From the NCBI RefSeq assembly GCF_035751725.1, contig NZ_CP142104.1, positions 2,356,001-2,420,000 of the forward strand: a stretch of 64,000 nucleotides of DNA. The letters are read 5' to 3'. This document shows, piece by piece, positions 9,926 to 20,487 of this stretch. The DNA is from Pseudomonas frederiksbergensis. Its GTDB lineage: Bacteria; Pseudomonadota; Gammaproteobacteria; Pseudomonadales; Pseudomonadaceae. A program made the translations under genes and the position numbers. Each line of letters opens with the position of its first letter. The stretch's first letter is position 1. The notes below the pieces were generated by a model, which was given only the letters and a program-made list of their open reading frames with translations, was not told the origin of the DNA and did not search any database.

Positions 9926-11031
9926 TGCACTCGCACCCAACGCTCTTCCCGCGCCGCCAGGCGAATCGCCGCCGCCAGCCGCTCCACTTCCCAGGCCTCT
10001 TCGAAATCTGTCCCGCCTCCACCGTCGCCTGCCAGCGCCATGATCAATTCCCGGACCTCCAACGTCTTCAGTTCGTTGTAGCCCAACTGATGCCCGGCGG
10101 CGGGGCTGAAGGCGGCGTAGCCGGGCAAATCCGGGCCGGCCAGCAATCGCTGGAAGCCCGGCTGGCCGACGCGGCACAGGCGCAGCTCGTTCAGCCGTTC
10201 CTGATCGAACGCCAGCGTGCCGAGGGTGCCGCTGATCTCGAAGCTCAGGTGGTTCTTGTAGCCGTGCTTGAGCCAACTGCTGCTCACCGTGCCCCGGGCG
10301 CCACTGGCGAAACGCAGCAGCGCGTGGACCTGGTCATCCACCGCGATAGCCCGTTGTTCAGCATTGCCGGCGCTGGCCGGGCGTTGGTTGTGCACGGTCT
10401 GGCTGTCGGCGCACACGGCGTCGATATCGCCCAGCAGGTGACGGGCCATGGCCAGTAAGTGACTGCCCAGGTCCGCCAACGCGCCACCGGCGTGGGTCGC
10501 TTCGCAACGCCATGACCACGGCGAGTTTGGATCGGCCATGAAATCTTCGCTGAACTCGCCTTGGAAACTGATGATCTGCCCCAGCTCTGCGCGTTGGATC
10601 ATGTCACGCGCCAGTTGGATGATCGGGTTGTGCTGGTAGTTGTAGCCGACCCGTGTCACCACCCCGGCAGCCTTGGCCGCCTGGCGCATCTGCTCGGCCT
10701 GCTCCAGGGATACCGCCAGGGGTTTTTCGCAATAGACCGGCTTGCCCGCCGCCAGCGCGGCCATGGCCATCGGGAAGTGCAAGTGGTTGGGGGTGGTGAT
10801 GGCGACCAGGTGAACCTTCGGGTCGTCGATCAGCCGTTGCCAGTCACTGTGGGCGGTTTCGAATCCCCAGCTCTGGGCGCACTGGCGGGCACGCTGCGGA
10901 TCGGCGTCGGCCAGGGCTGCGAATGTGAGGTTCAGGGGGAGGTCGAACACCGCCTTGGCATTGTGGAACGCCAAGGCATGGGCACGGCCCATGAAGCCGG
11001 TGCCAATCAGACCGATGCCGAGTTCACGCAT
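9916..11031 (-). CDS. Gfo/Idh/MocA-family NAD(P)-dependent oxidoreductase
   Basis: 371 residues. The N terminus carries the dinucleotide-binding motif GIGLIGTGFMGRAHALAF and the catalytic-lysine motif YCEKPLA near residue 100; DLGSHLLAMARHLLGDIDAV is the typical sugar-binding segment. Family knowledge: oxidises or reduces a sugar, inositol or related polyol carbonyl. The substrate is unknown. Its 5' flank holds two copies of a palindromic 13-bp sequence, suggesting a dedicated regulator. The SDR and kinase genes to the right are on the same strand. Confidence 0.88.
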   Translation of the reverse strand: MRELGIGLIGTGFMGRAHALAFHNAKAVFDLPLNLTFAALADADPQRARQCAQSWGFETAHSDWQRLIDDPKVHLVAITTPNHLHFPMAMAALAAGKPVYCEKPLAVSLEQAEQMRQAAKAAGVVTRVGYNYQHNPIIQLARDMIQRAELGQIISFQGEFSEDFMADPNSPWSWRCEATHAGGALADLGSHLLAMARHLLGDIDAVCADSQTVHNQRPASAGNAEQRAIAVDDQVHALLRFASGARGTVSSSWLKHGYKNHLSFEISGTLGTLAFDQERLNELRLCRVGQPGFQRLLAGPDLPGYAAFSPAAGHQLGYNELKTLEVRELIMALAGDGGGGTDFEEAWEVERLAAAIRLAAREERWVRVQEQ

Positions 11032-11075
11032 GAGAAGAGCCCTTTGAATTTTTATTTTCAGAAGGGCTCTTTATG

Positions 11076-11116
11076 GAATAAATATTCCCTAAATGCAAAT
11101 ATTGGAATAAATATTC
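11076..11116. promoter_or_regulatory. Two identical GGAATAAATATTC operator-like sites
   Basis: GGAATAAATATTC occurs at 11076-11088 and 11104-11116, 28 bases apart. The first copy continues to GGAATA-AA-TATTCC, a perfect inverted repeat of six-base arms. The surroundings are strongly A+T-rich. Both copies lie 45-85 bases upstream of the Gfo/Idh/MocA start at 11031. This looks like a pair of sites for one dimeric repressor or activator; the regulator is not identified. Confidence 0.55.
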
Positions 11117-11177
11117 ATTTGTTGTGATTGCTGAAGACCTCTTGTGGGAGCGAGCAGGTCTGCTATGGGGGGCACTG

Positions 11178-11945
11178 TCAGGACAGGAACCCACCATCCA
11201 CATTCAACGCCACGCCCGTGGTGTAGCTCGACGCATCGCTGGCCAGGTACAACACCGCGCCGGCCATTTCGCTCGGGTCGGCCACGCGCTTGAGGGGAAT
11301 CTGTGCCAGGGCGGTCTTCAGGATGGCGTCGTTCTTCACCAGTGCCGAGGCGAACTTGGTATCGGTCAGCCCAGGCAGCAGGGCGTTGCAACGGATGCCG
11401 AATTGCGCGCATTCCTTGGCGAAGACCTTGGTCATGTTGATCACCGCAGCCTTGGTCACCGAGTAGATGCCCTGGAAAATCCCCGGCGAGATGCCGTTGA
11501 TCGACGCAACGTTGATGATGCTGCCGCCGCCGTTTTCACGCATCAGCTTGCCGGCTTCCACCGACATGAAGAAGTAGCCGCGAATGTTCACGTCGACGGT
11601 TTTCTGGAACGCACCAAGGTCGGTGTCCAGCACGTTGCAGAACTGCGGGTTGGTGGCGGCGTTGTTCACCAGGATGTCCAGGCGCCCGAACTGTTCGCGG
11701 ATGCCGGCGAATACTTGGCTGATCTGCTCCATTTCGCCGATGTGGCAGGCGATGGCGGTGGCCTTGCCGCCAGCCGCGATGATTGCGTCGGCAACGTGCT
11801 GGCAACCGTCGAGCTTGCGGCTGGAAACGATCACGTGGGCGCCTTGCTGGGCCAGCAGTTTGGCGATGGCTTCGCCGATGCCACGGCTGGCGCCGGAAAC
11901 GAAAGCGATCTTACCGTCGAGGTCGAACAACTGGGTCTTGGACAT
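11178..11945 (-). CDS. SDR-family NAD(P)-dependent dehydrogenase
   Basis: 255 residues, the usual length for a classical short-chain dehydrogenase. Cofactor motif near the N terminus (SGASRGIGEAIAKLLAQQG, i.e. TGxxxGxG type), NNAAT for the structural NNAG motif, and the catalytic triad region NVASINGISPGIFQGIYSVT with Ser, Tyr and then Lys (YSVTKAA). The C terminus ends in a normal NVDGGF loop. The substrate is not predictable from this. It is 24 bases from the kinase-like gene to its right on the same strand, so the two are probably one transcript. Confidence 0.9.
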   Translation of the reverse strand: MSKTQLFDLDGKIAFVSGASRGIGEAIAKLLAQQGAHVIVSSRKLDGCQHVADAIIAAGGKATAIACHIGEMEQISQVFAGIREQFGRLDILVNNAATNPQFCNVLDTDLGAFQKTVDVNIRGYFFMSVEAGKLMRENGGGSIINVASINGISPGIFQGIYSVTKAAVINMTKVFAKECAQFGIRCNALLPGLTDTKFASALVKNDAILKTALAQIPLKRVADPSEMAGAVLYLASDASSYTTGVALNVDGGFLS

Positions 11946-11969
11946 GCTGTTTCCTTGTTATAGGTGCGC

Positions 11970-13037
11970 TCAGAGCGTGGATTTGTTGATGACCTGCAGG
12001 CTCATCTGCTCCAGCAGTTTGTTCATCTGAACGAACTGCGCGAAGCGTTTGTCCTGGGTCTGGCCATGGAAAAAGCGGTAGTAGATCTGCTGGACGATGC
12101 CGGCCAGGCGGAACAGGCCGTAGGTGTAATAGAAATCGAAGTTGTCGATGCGGATTCCAGCGCGTTCGGCGTAGTAATCGACGAATTCACCGCGGGTCAG
12201 CATGCCCGGCGCGTGGCTTGGCTGGCGGCGCAACAGTTGCACCGGCGCCGGATCACCGGCCTCGATCCAATAGGCGAGGCTGTTGCCCAGGTCCATCAAC
12301 GGGTCGCCGAGGGTGGTCAGTTCCCAATCCAGCACGCCGATGATCTGCATCGGGTTGTCCGGGTCGAGGATGACGTTGTCGAAGCGGTAGTCGTTGTGGA
12401 CGATGCTCGATGTCGGATGATCGGCGGGCATCTTGTCGTTGAGCCAGGCCTTGACCGCCTCCCACTGGGGCGCATCGGGGGTCAGGGCTTTTTCGTAGCG
12501 GTCGCTCCAGCCACGGATCTGCCGCGCCACGTAGCCTTCGGGCTTGCCCAGGTCGGCCAGGCCGCAGGCGTGGTAGTCGACGCGGTGCAGTTCGACGAGC
12601 CGGTCGATGAAGCTTTTGCACAGCGCTTCGGTGCGGGCGGCGTCGAAACCCAGTTCCGGCGGCAGCTCGGCGCGCAGGATAATGCCCTTGACCCGTTCCA
12701 TCACGTAGAACTCGGCGCCCATCACCGACTCGTCGGTGCAGTGCACATAGGCTTTCGGGCAGTACGGGAAGCCTTCGCGCAACTGATTGAGGATGCGAAA
12801 CTCACGGCCCATGTCGTGGGCTGACTTGGCTTTGTGGCCGAACGGCGGCCGCCGCAGGACAAACTCCTGCTCGGGGTATTCCAGCAGGTACGTCAGGTTC
12901 GACGCGCCACCGGGAAACTGGCTGATCACCGGCGCGCCGGTCAAGCCAGGAATATGGGCCTTGAGGTACGGGTCGATCAGGTTGGCATCGAGTTCTTCAC
13001 CGTCGCGCACGCGGGTGGACTGATCAGTAACTGCCAT
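11970..13037 (-). CDS. Phosphotransferase family protein (ACAD10/11-type APH kinase domain)
   Basis: 355 residues. The aminoglycoside-phosphotransferase fold is shown by the catalytic loop SIVHNDYRFDNVILD and the metal-binding segment GVLDWELTTLGDPLMDLG. The early segment PGGASNLTYLLEYPEQEFVL is the nucleotide-binding lobe. Family knowledge: homologues resemble the kinase domain of ACAD10/ACAD11 used with an acyl-CoA dehydrogenase on 4-hydroxy acids; pseudomonads often place it beside an SDR gene, as here. No acyl-CoA dehydrogenase lies in this stretch. Confidence 0.87.
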   Translation of the reverse strand: MAVTDQSTRVRDGEELDANLIDPYLKAHIPGLTGAPVISQFPGGASNLTYLLEYPEQEFVLRRPPFGHKAKSAHDMGREFRILNQLREGFPYCPKAYVHCTDESVMGAEFYVMERVKGIILRAELPPELGFDAARTEALCKSFIDRLVELHRVDYHACGLADLGKPEGYVARQIRGWSDRYEKALTPDAPQWEAVKAWLNDKMPADHPTSSIVHNDYRFDNVILDPDNPMQIIGVLDWELTTLGDPLMDLGNSLAYWIEAGDPAPVQLLRRQPSHAPGMLTRGEFVDYYAERAGIRIDNFDFYYTYGLFRLAGIVQQIYYRFFHGQTQDKRFAQFVQMNKLLEQMSLQVINKSTL

Positions 13038-13234
13038 GCTTATCCCTTCTGCTTATTTTGGAGGCCATCGATCATTGGCTAATCTAATGGCGCGTGGGGG
13101 GCGTCACAAGCACGCCGGGGTCTTATAGGTTAGCGTGTTGCTGGATAATCAGCGGCCTTGATGCATGGTTCCCGTGCGCGGCGGGCGCTTGCGAGCTAAG
13201 GTTTGGAGATTGTCGCTTCCAAGGAGCCATCGCG

Positions 13235-13630
13235 ATGGGATGCCCGCAAGTCTGTAGCACCGCGACCCTGCAATGCAGCTTCGGCGCGGCACCGGCGGTG
13301 CTCAACGTGCTCCCGGTCAATCGCTTGCTGACCGGGGGGATGCCGGCGGCAAATATCATGGATCATATTCCCTTGGTGAACATCACCACGTTCGGCATGT
13401 GCCAGAGCCTGGCGAACCCGACCGTGGCCGCGGCCACCGCGGCGGCGTTGGGCGTGCTGACCCCCATGCCATGCATTCCGGCCACCGCGACCCCGTGGAT
13501 CCCCGGTGGCGCACCGACGCTGTTGCTCGGCAACATGCCGGCCATCGACGCCAACAGCACGTTGATGTGTACCTGGGCCGGGGTGATCAAGATCGTCGTG
13601 CCGGGGCAGGTGCAGATGCTCATCCCCTGA
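13235..13630 (+). CDS. PAAR-like protein (DUF4280), T6SS spike-tip candidate
   Basis: 131 residues from the ATG at 13235, with AAGGAG eight bases upstream. Small, Pro/Ala/Thr-rich and hydrophobic with repeated Cys (MGCPQVCSTATLQCSFG) and the family pattern FGMCQSLANPTVAAATAAAL followed by LTPMPCIPATATPW. Family knowledge: PAAR-like proteins cap the VgrG spike and can carry effectors. The vgrG gene is close by, but this gene points the other way, convergent with the YwqK-like gene. It has no C-terminal toxin extension, so any effector must bind separately. Confidence 0.82.
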   Translation: MGCPQVCSTATLQCSFGAAPAVLNVLPVNRLLTGGMPAANIMDHIPLVNITTFGMCQSLANPTVAAATAAALGVLTPMPCIPATATPWIPGGAPTLLLGNMPAIDANSTLMCTWAGVIKIVVPGQVQMLIP

Positions 13631-13691
13631 TGGTTGCGTGGTGGAATCAGGCTAGCTGCCCACATGTACTGGGCTGACTGAGGGGTTGATG

Positions 13692-14234
13692 TCAGGCCTG
13701 CGCCGGATCATTCCAACGCCGGAACCACCAGCGCACCCGGGAGATCGGCTTGCCCTCGGCATCCAGTGGCCGGCCGTCCTGGGCATAGGCCTGGGCCGGT
13801 TCCAGCAGTTGACCGTTGAGGTAACGGGCTTCGACTGCCGGGCTGCCGTTGGGGTGCAGGCGCCGATAATGACCGTCGCGCACGCCGTCGCGATAGAACT
13901 CGGCTTCGGCCAGTTGCCCATCGGGAAAGTAATTGTTTGCCTCACCGTGCAATAGCCCGCGGCGGTATGTGGCCTGGCGTTGCAAGCCGCCCTCAGCCGC
14001 ATAGAAACTCGCCGTGCCTTGTAGTTTGCCTTTCACGAATGGCAACACCGCCGAAACCTTGCCATTGGGATGATACAAGATGCTGGTGCCTTCCAGTTCG
14101 CCCTGGTGGTAGTGGAGTTTCGCTTGCGGGCGTTGTGCTTCTTCAATCTGCAGCGGGCCGTCGAGCTTGCCATCGACCAGTTGCCCGTTCAGCTGGCTGT
14201 CGTCGCGTTCCACGTCCAGTTTCTTCGAGGCCAT
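13692..14234 (-). CDS. YwqK-family MORN-like repeat protein next to vgrG
   Basis: 180 residues with five or six repeats of the MORN/YwqK type, each around G-x-x-(D/E)G-x-x-x-x-Y-x-x-x-G-x-x (for example GELEGTSILYHPNGKVSAVL, GLLHGEANNYFPDGQLAEAE, GVRDGHYRRLHPNGSPAVEA). No signal peptide. It follows vgrG by 12 bases and belongs to its operon. Databases call this family a toxin-antitoxin YwqK antitoxin; its real role beside vgrG is not settled. It could be an immunity protein or an adaptor/chaperone for spike loading. I cannot choose between these. Confidence 0.82.
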   Translation of the reverse strand: MASKKLDVERDDSQLNGQLVDGKLDGPLQIEEAQRPQAKLHYHQGELEGTSILYHPNGKVSAVLPFVKGKLQGTASFYAAEGGLQRQATYRRGLLHGEANNYFPDGQLAEAEFYRDGVRDGHYRRLHPNGSPAVEARYLNGQLLEPAQAYAQDGRPLDAEGKPISRVRWWFRRWNDPAQA

Positions 14235-14246
14235 TGTCGCGCTTCC

Positions 14247-16256
14247 TCAGTTGACCTTCACCAGGCCGCCCTTGATGGTCAGCATGCCGCCGCCGTCCAC
14301 GGTCTGTTCGGCGGCGGCCTTGTTCACCAGGCTGATGCCGGCGTCGTTGGTCAGGGTGGTGCCGGCCTTGTTTTCCAAGGAGGTACCTGCCTGGTTGCTC
14401 AGGGCCGTGCCGGCTTTCTGGCTGATGGACGTGCTGGCCTGGACGGCCAGGTCCGTGCCGCTCTTGATGGCGAAGCTGTCGCCGCTTTGCAGGGTCAGGG
14501 TGCCACTGACCTTGATGGTCAGGTTGCCGTCCACCGTCAGGCTGTAGTTGCCGGTGACTTTGTGCTCATAGTTGCCGCCCGTGCTGTGGGTCTGGTCGGA
14601 GCCCACGGTCACGGTGCGGGTGTCTTTCACATCGAGGCTGTCGCTGCCGGTCTGGATGGTCACGCAGCGCTTGCCTTTCTCAAGGGTGACGGTTTCGTCG
14701 CCATCCTTCACCGTGCGGGTGCGGGCGTTCTGCACCGTGAGGGTTTCATCGTGGCCGACGGTGGCGGTGGTGTCGTTGAGCACGTTGATGTTGAAGTCCT
14801 TTTGCGCCTGGAGAAACACCTCTTCAGCGTCTTTCTTGTCTTCGAAGCGCAACTCGTTGAAACCGCCACCGCCCTTGGACGAGTTGGTCTTGATCCCGGA
14901 TTGGGTCTGGTTCGCTGGCAGCGCGTAGGGCAAGGCATTGTCGCCGTTGTAGACGCAACCGGTAACCAAGGGCCGATCCGGGTCACCGTCGATGAAGGTG
15001 ACGATGACTTCCTGGCCGATGCGCGGCACGAACTGCATGCCAAAACCCTTGCCGCTCCAGGGCAGGACCACGCGTACCCAGCAGGACGAGGTCTCGTCGT
15101 TCTTGCCGGTGCGGTCCCAGGGGAACTGCAACTTGATCCGGCCGTATTCATCGGTCCAGATTTCTTCGCCGGCCTTGCCCACCACCAGCGCCGTCTGGGT
15201 ATGCATGCGTGGTTTTGGCGTGATGCGAGCTGGTCGGTAGGCGGTGGCCTTGGGGATCGCTTCGAAGCGGTTGCGATAGCTGTCATGGCTGGCTTCATGG
15301 CTGACCGCCGTCACGACCCAATCGATGTTCAGCGTCGTGTCTTCATGACCGATGAGGGTGAACCAATAGCCTGGCACCAGCCAGCGGCAGTCGCTTTCGC
15401 CGACAAACCGCTTCTCTTGGCTGCGCAGGCCGTCCACTCGCTGCTTGGTCAACGCATCGCCCTGGGCCTTGGCGGTATAGCCGCCGGGATGTTCGTACAG
15501 CGAACTCGGCCCCGCCATGGCCTCGGCCTGGCTGAAGAGCGATGTCGTCGGCGTGGTGAACTCATAATCGGTGGCCTGGTAAACCCCGGCCACCGCTTGC
15601 AGGCACACTTGCCCTGCGCGGATACCGTGCAGCTCTCGCTCCCCCAGCTTCTGTCCGAGATAATTCACCGTCGGCCCATTGGGGATGGGCGAGAAGGCGT
15701 CATTGCTGTCGGCCAGGACCAAGGTGTGCTTGCCCTCGTCATGGGAGAAGAACCAGAAGATCCCGTCTTCTTCCAACAGGCGCGAGACGAAGGCCAGGTC
15801 TGTTTCGCCGTACTGCACGCAGTATTCGCGCGGGGTGTAGCTGCCGCTGAGCTTGAGTTGGAAATCGCTGAAGCCATGGGCGTTGAAAATCGTGGTGACA
15901 ATGTCCGACGTGACGAGGTTCTGGAACACGCGGTTGTTGCTGGCCAGGCTCAGCCACCAGAGCCATGGCCGGAGCAAAAGTTGATAGCGCTCGGCGGTGG
16001 CATCGGCCGGTAGTTGGCGGATCTCGGCCACCAACCCATCCAGCGGGCGCAGCATGGCGTCCTTGTGCAAGGTGGCGGTCACATGGCTGGCGACGGCCGT
16101 GGTGAGGTCCAGCGAGGCACCGTCGTTGATGCCGTTGAGAATGTGCGAGCCCAAGCTATTGAGGCGCTCTTCGCCGGACAGCGAGTCGGGGTACAGCGCC
16201 GACAGCGAGGTGGCGGTGAGGGAGAGGGTGGTGTTGCTGTCGGTGGAGCGGGGCAT
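14247..16256 (-). CDS. vgrG: Type VI secretion spike protein VgrG (TssI)
   Basis: 669 residues. The N-terminal part matches the phage gp27-like region (REYCVQYGETDLAFVSRLLE, EEDGIFWFFSHDEGKHTLVL) and the centre the gp5 OB-fold (EEIWTDEYGRIKLQFPWDR; GFGMQFVPRIGQEVIVTFI; DGDPDRPLVTGCVYN). The C-terminal 150 residues form the repetitive beta-helix needle (for example KAGTALSNQAGTSLENKAGT), ending without an added toxin domain. Family knowledge: a trimer forming the spike on the Hcp tube. It lies downstream of clpV and upstream of the YwqK-like gene on one strand. Confidence 0.96.
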   Translation of the reverse strand: MPRSTDSNTTLSLTATSLSALYPDSLSGEERLNSLGSHILNGINDGASLDLTTAVASHVTATLHKDAMLRPLDGLVAEIRQLPADATAERYQLLLRPWLWWLSLASNNRVFQNLVTSDIVTTIFNAHGFSDFQLKLSGSYTPREYCVQYGETDLAFVSRLLEEDGIFWFFSHDEGKHTLVLADSNDAFSPIPNGPTVNYLGQKLGERELHGIRAGQVCLQAVAGVYQATDYEFTTPTTSLFSQAEAMAGPSSLYEHPGGYTAKAQGDALTKQRVDGLRSQEKRFVGESDCRWLVPGYWFTLIGHEDTTLNIDWVVTAVSHEASHDSYRNRFEAIPKATAYRPARITPKPRMHTQTALVVGKAGEEIWTDEYGRIKLQFPWDRTGKNDETSSCWVRVVLPWSGKGFGMQFVPRIGQEVIVTFIDGDPDRPLVTGCVYNGDNALPYALPANQTQSGIKTNSSKGGGGFNELRFEDKKDAEEVFLQAQKDFNINVLNDTTATVGHDETLTVQNARTRTVKDGDETVTLEKGKRCVTIQTGSDSLDVKDTRTVTVGSDQTHSTGGNYEHKVTGNYSLTVDGNLTIKVSGTLTLQSGDSFAIKSGTDLAVQASTSISQKAGTALSNQAGTSLENKAGTTLTNDAGISLVNKAAAEQTVDGGGMLTIKGGLVKVN

Positions 16257-16290
16257 TGAAAGGCCTCACGACTTCGAGAAAACGTACGCG

Positions 16291-16860
16291 TCAGCTGTAG
16301 TGGGTGGTGATGAAATTGTACGGTGCGCTTAATTCGCTTGATCGACTGATAGGAAGGCCGTGAGGATATGTGTCTATGTTGCAGAGATAAGCAGTGAAAG
16401 ACCCCTCGGCATCGCAGACCCATGAATCACCGCGGTTCAGGGTCTTATCCAGCAACTCACGATTTTTCTGACTCGTAGCGATGACCACGACCCAGCGATT
16501 GTCGGCCTTGAACCCGTGGAGCTTGTTGACATCCCGGGTGATTGATTCCTGGAGGTTAGCGCCGCCGAAATCTCCGTTTGTGCTCTCTACCTTGATTTCT
16601 ACCGCATAGCTCTTTCCTTGGAGAACGAAATAGAAATCGACCTTCTCGGCGCTGTAAGGCCAGGGGTAGCTGATCTCCCTGACCTTGGCAGCGGTCGCGT
16701 AGCCACGTAGAAGGTGGTAGGCAATTTCAACTTGGGCGGCGCCTTCCCACGGACCGTTCGAAGTCCAGCTTTTATTGAACTGGCTCGGTGTGCCGGAAAA
16801 ATCTTGCGGGTGGACGCCGGCTGCCTGCAATACCACATTTAAAAAGTCGCTTTCCGTCAT
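16291..16860 (-). CDS. PD-(D/E)XK-like nuclease-fold protein in the T6SS operon, effector candidate
   Basis: 189 residues from the ATG at 16860, between clpV (56 bases) and vgrG (34 bases) on the same strand. I know no named family. Visible pattern: WEGAAQVEIAYHLLRG (E45), then KVDFYFVLQGKSYAVEIKVES with D75, E88 and K90, the D-x(n)-E-x-K arrangement of the restriction-endonuclease-like fold, then NRWVVVIATS as a following strand. Base composition is distinctly lower in G+C than tss neighbours, suggesting acquisition. No signal peptide or membrane segment. Position inside the operon makes a secreted DNase plausible, but no immunity gene is evident beside it. It could be a housekeeping nuclease-like protein. 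Confidence 0.7.
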   Translation of the reverse strand: MTESDFLNVVLQAAGVHPQDFSGTPSQFNKSWTSNGPWEGAAQVEIAYHLLRGYATAAKVREISYPWPYSAEKVDFYFVLQGKSYAVEIKVESTNGDFGGANLQESITRDVNKLHGFKADNRWVVVIATSQKNRELLDKTLNRGDSWVCDAEGSFTAYLCNIDTYPHGLPISRSSELSAPYNFITTHYS

Positions 16861-16916
16861 GATGCATGTCTCCACTGAGTAAGAAACCGCCACGAAATTC
16901 GGTCGCCCTGGAGGTG

Positions 16917-19460
<2,544 letters not shown>

Positions 19461-19461
19461 T

Positions 19462-20487
19462 TCAGGCGATCTCCGGCTGGCGAAGGCGGGTTTCGATCCG
19501 TTGCACGGCCAGGTTCGGCTGGCGTTGCAGGCCACCGTTCCAGTTCAGTCGTGGCGCTGCCTGGCGGCCCAGTTGCAGCGGGCCGGCACCACGGACCAGC
19601 AGTACCAGGTTGCAGTCCAGGTCAGGGCCGAAATACAGCGCATAAAGGCTGGCGAGCAGCGGATGGGTTTCGCCAGTCGGCAGCAAGCCGCTGGCCTGGG
19701 TCGCGCTCAGCGGCCCCAGCGTCAGGCGCACGCCAGCGTGTTCGTCCCAAACCCGGGTACCGGCCACCGCGTTGCGGCCCAGGCGAAGATTGCGTCCGCC
19801 CGGCTGCAAGCGGCTGCGGCTGGCCGGCGGGATTTCACGCCAGCCTCCTTCATAGGCGTTCAGCTCGACGGGCAAGCCGAACTGTTCACGGACAATCGCC
19901 GCAAAGCCGGCCAGGGAACGCCGACCATCGGCATACAGCGCGGTGCAGGCCAGCACCGCTGAGTCGGGTGCGGCCTGGCGTTCCTGCATGGCCTTGGGCA
20001 GCAGTCCGGTCAATGCGCGCATTTGCGCCTGTACGGCGGACGAGCCTGGGGCCGTGAACCCCAGGGCGATGCGGTGTTTGCGCATCACTTTGTAAAGCAG
20101 GCTGAGCAGGCGATGCTGGAACAGGTCGAGGAATTCCGCCGGGGCATGGTCTTTTGCCCGCGCCCGTTGTTGCAGCCATTCCTGGTAGGCGTAGGGCAGC
20201 GGGCCGTCCGGGCCACCGAGGCCAAAGATTGGCGTGGCCAGGGTCGGCGGGAGCCCCGGTTCCTGGCACAGGCTTTCGATTTCACTGGCCGCGAACAGTG
20301 GCGTCAGGGGGCCGCGTAGGCGCAACGCCTCGGCGTGCGGCGCGGTGCCGCTGCCCAGGGGCTCGGCCTGCGGATGTTCGCGTTCGAGCAGCAACAAGGC
20401 CTGGAGCCATTCGAAGCGTTGCGGATCGCGTCGCAGACGCTCGCTGAGGTTCAGAGCGCCAGGGGTTTGCCGGCTTGGGGTTGCCAT
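19462..20487 (-). CDS. tssG: T6SS baseplate subunit TssG
   Basis: 341 residues. TssG/ImpH features: ERLRRDPQRFEWLQALLLLE at the start, IFGLGGPDGPLPYAYQEWLQ, the AEFLDLFQHRLLSLLYKVMR helix, and VWDEHAGVRLTLGPLSATQA. Family knowledge: two TssG and four TssF form the wedge of the baseplate with TssE and TssK. The start overlaps the end of tssF by 37 bases and its stop abuts clpV. Confidence 0.95.
   Translation of the reverse strand: MATPSRQTPGALNLSERLRRDPQRFEWLQALLLLEREHPQAEPLGSGTAPHAEALRLRGPLTPLFAASEIESLCQEPGLPPTLATPIFGLGGPDGPLPYAYQEWLQQRARAKDHAPAEFLDLFQHRLLSLLYKVMRKHRIALGFTAPGSSAVQAQMRALTGLLPKAMQERQAAPDSAVLACTALYADGRRSLAGFAAIVREQFGLPVELNAYEGGWREIPPASRSRLQPGGRNLRLGRNAVAGTRVWDEHAGVRLTLGPLSATQASGLLPTGETHPLLASLYALYFGPDLDCNLVLLVRGAGPLQLGRQAAPRLNWNGGLQRQPNLAVQRIETRLRQPEIA

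Noticed and set aside
14070..16013. 647-codon plus-strand frame opposite vgrG
   Set aside because: The composition follows the complement of VgrG codons; the minus-strand VgrG domains are unambiguous.
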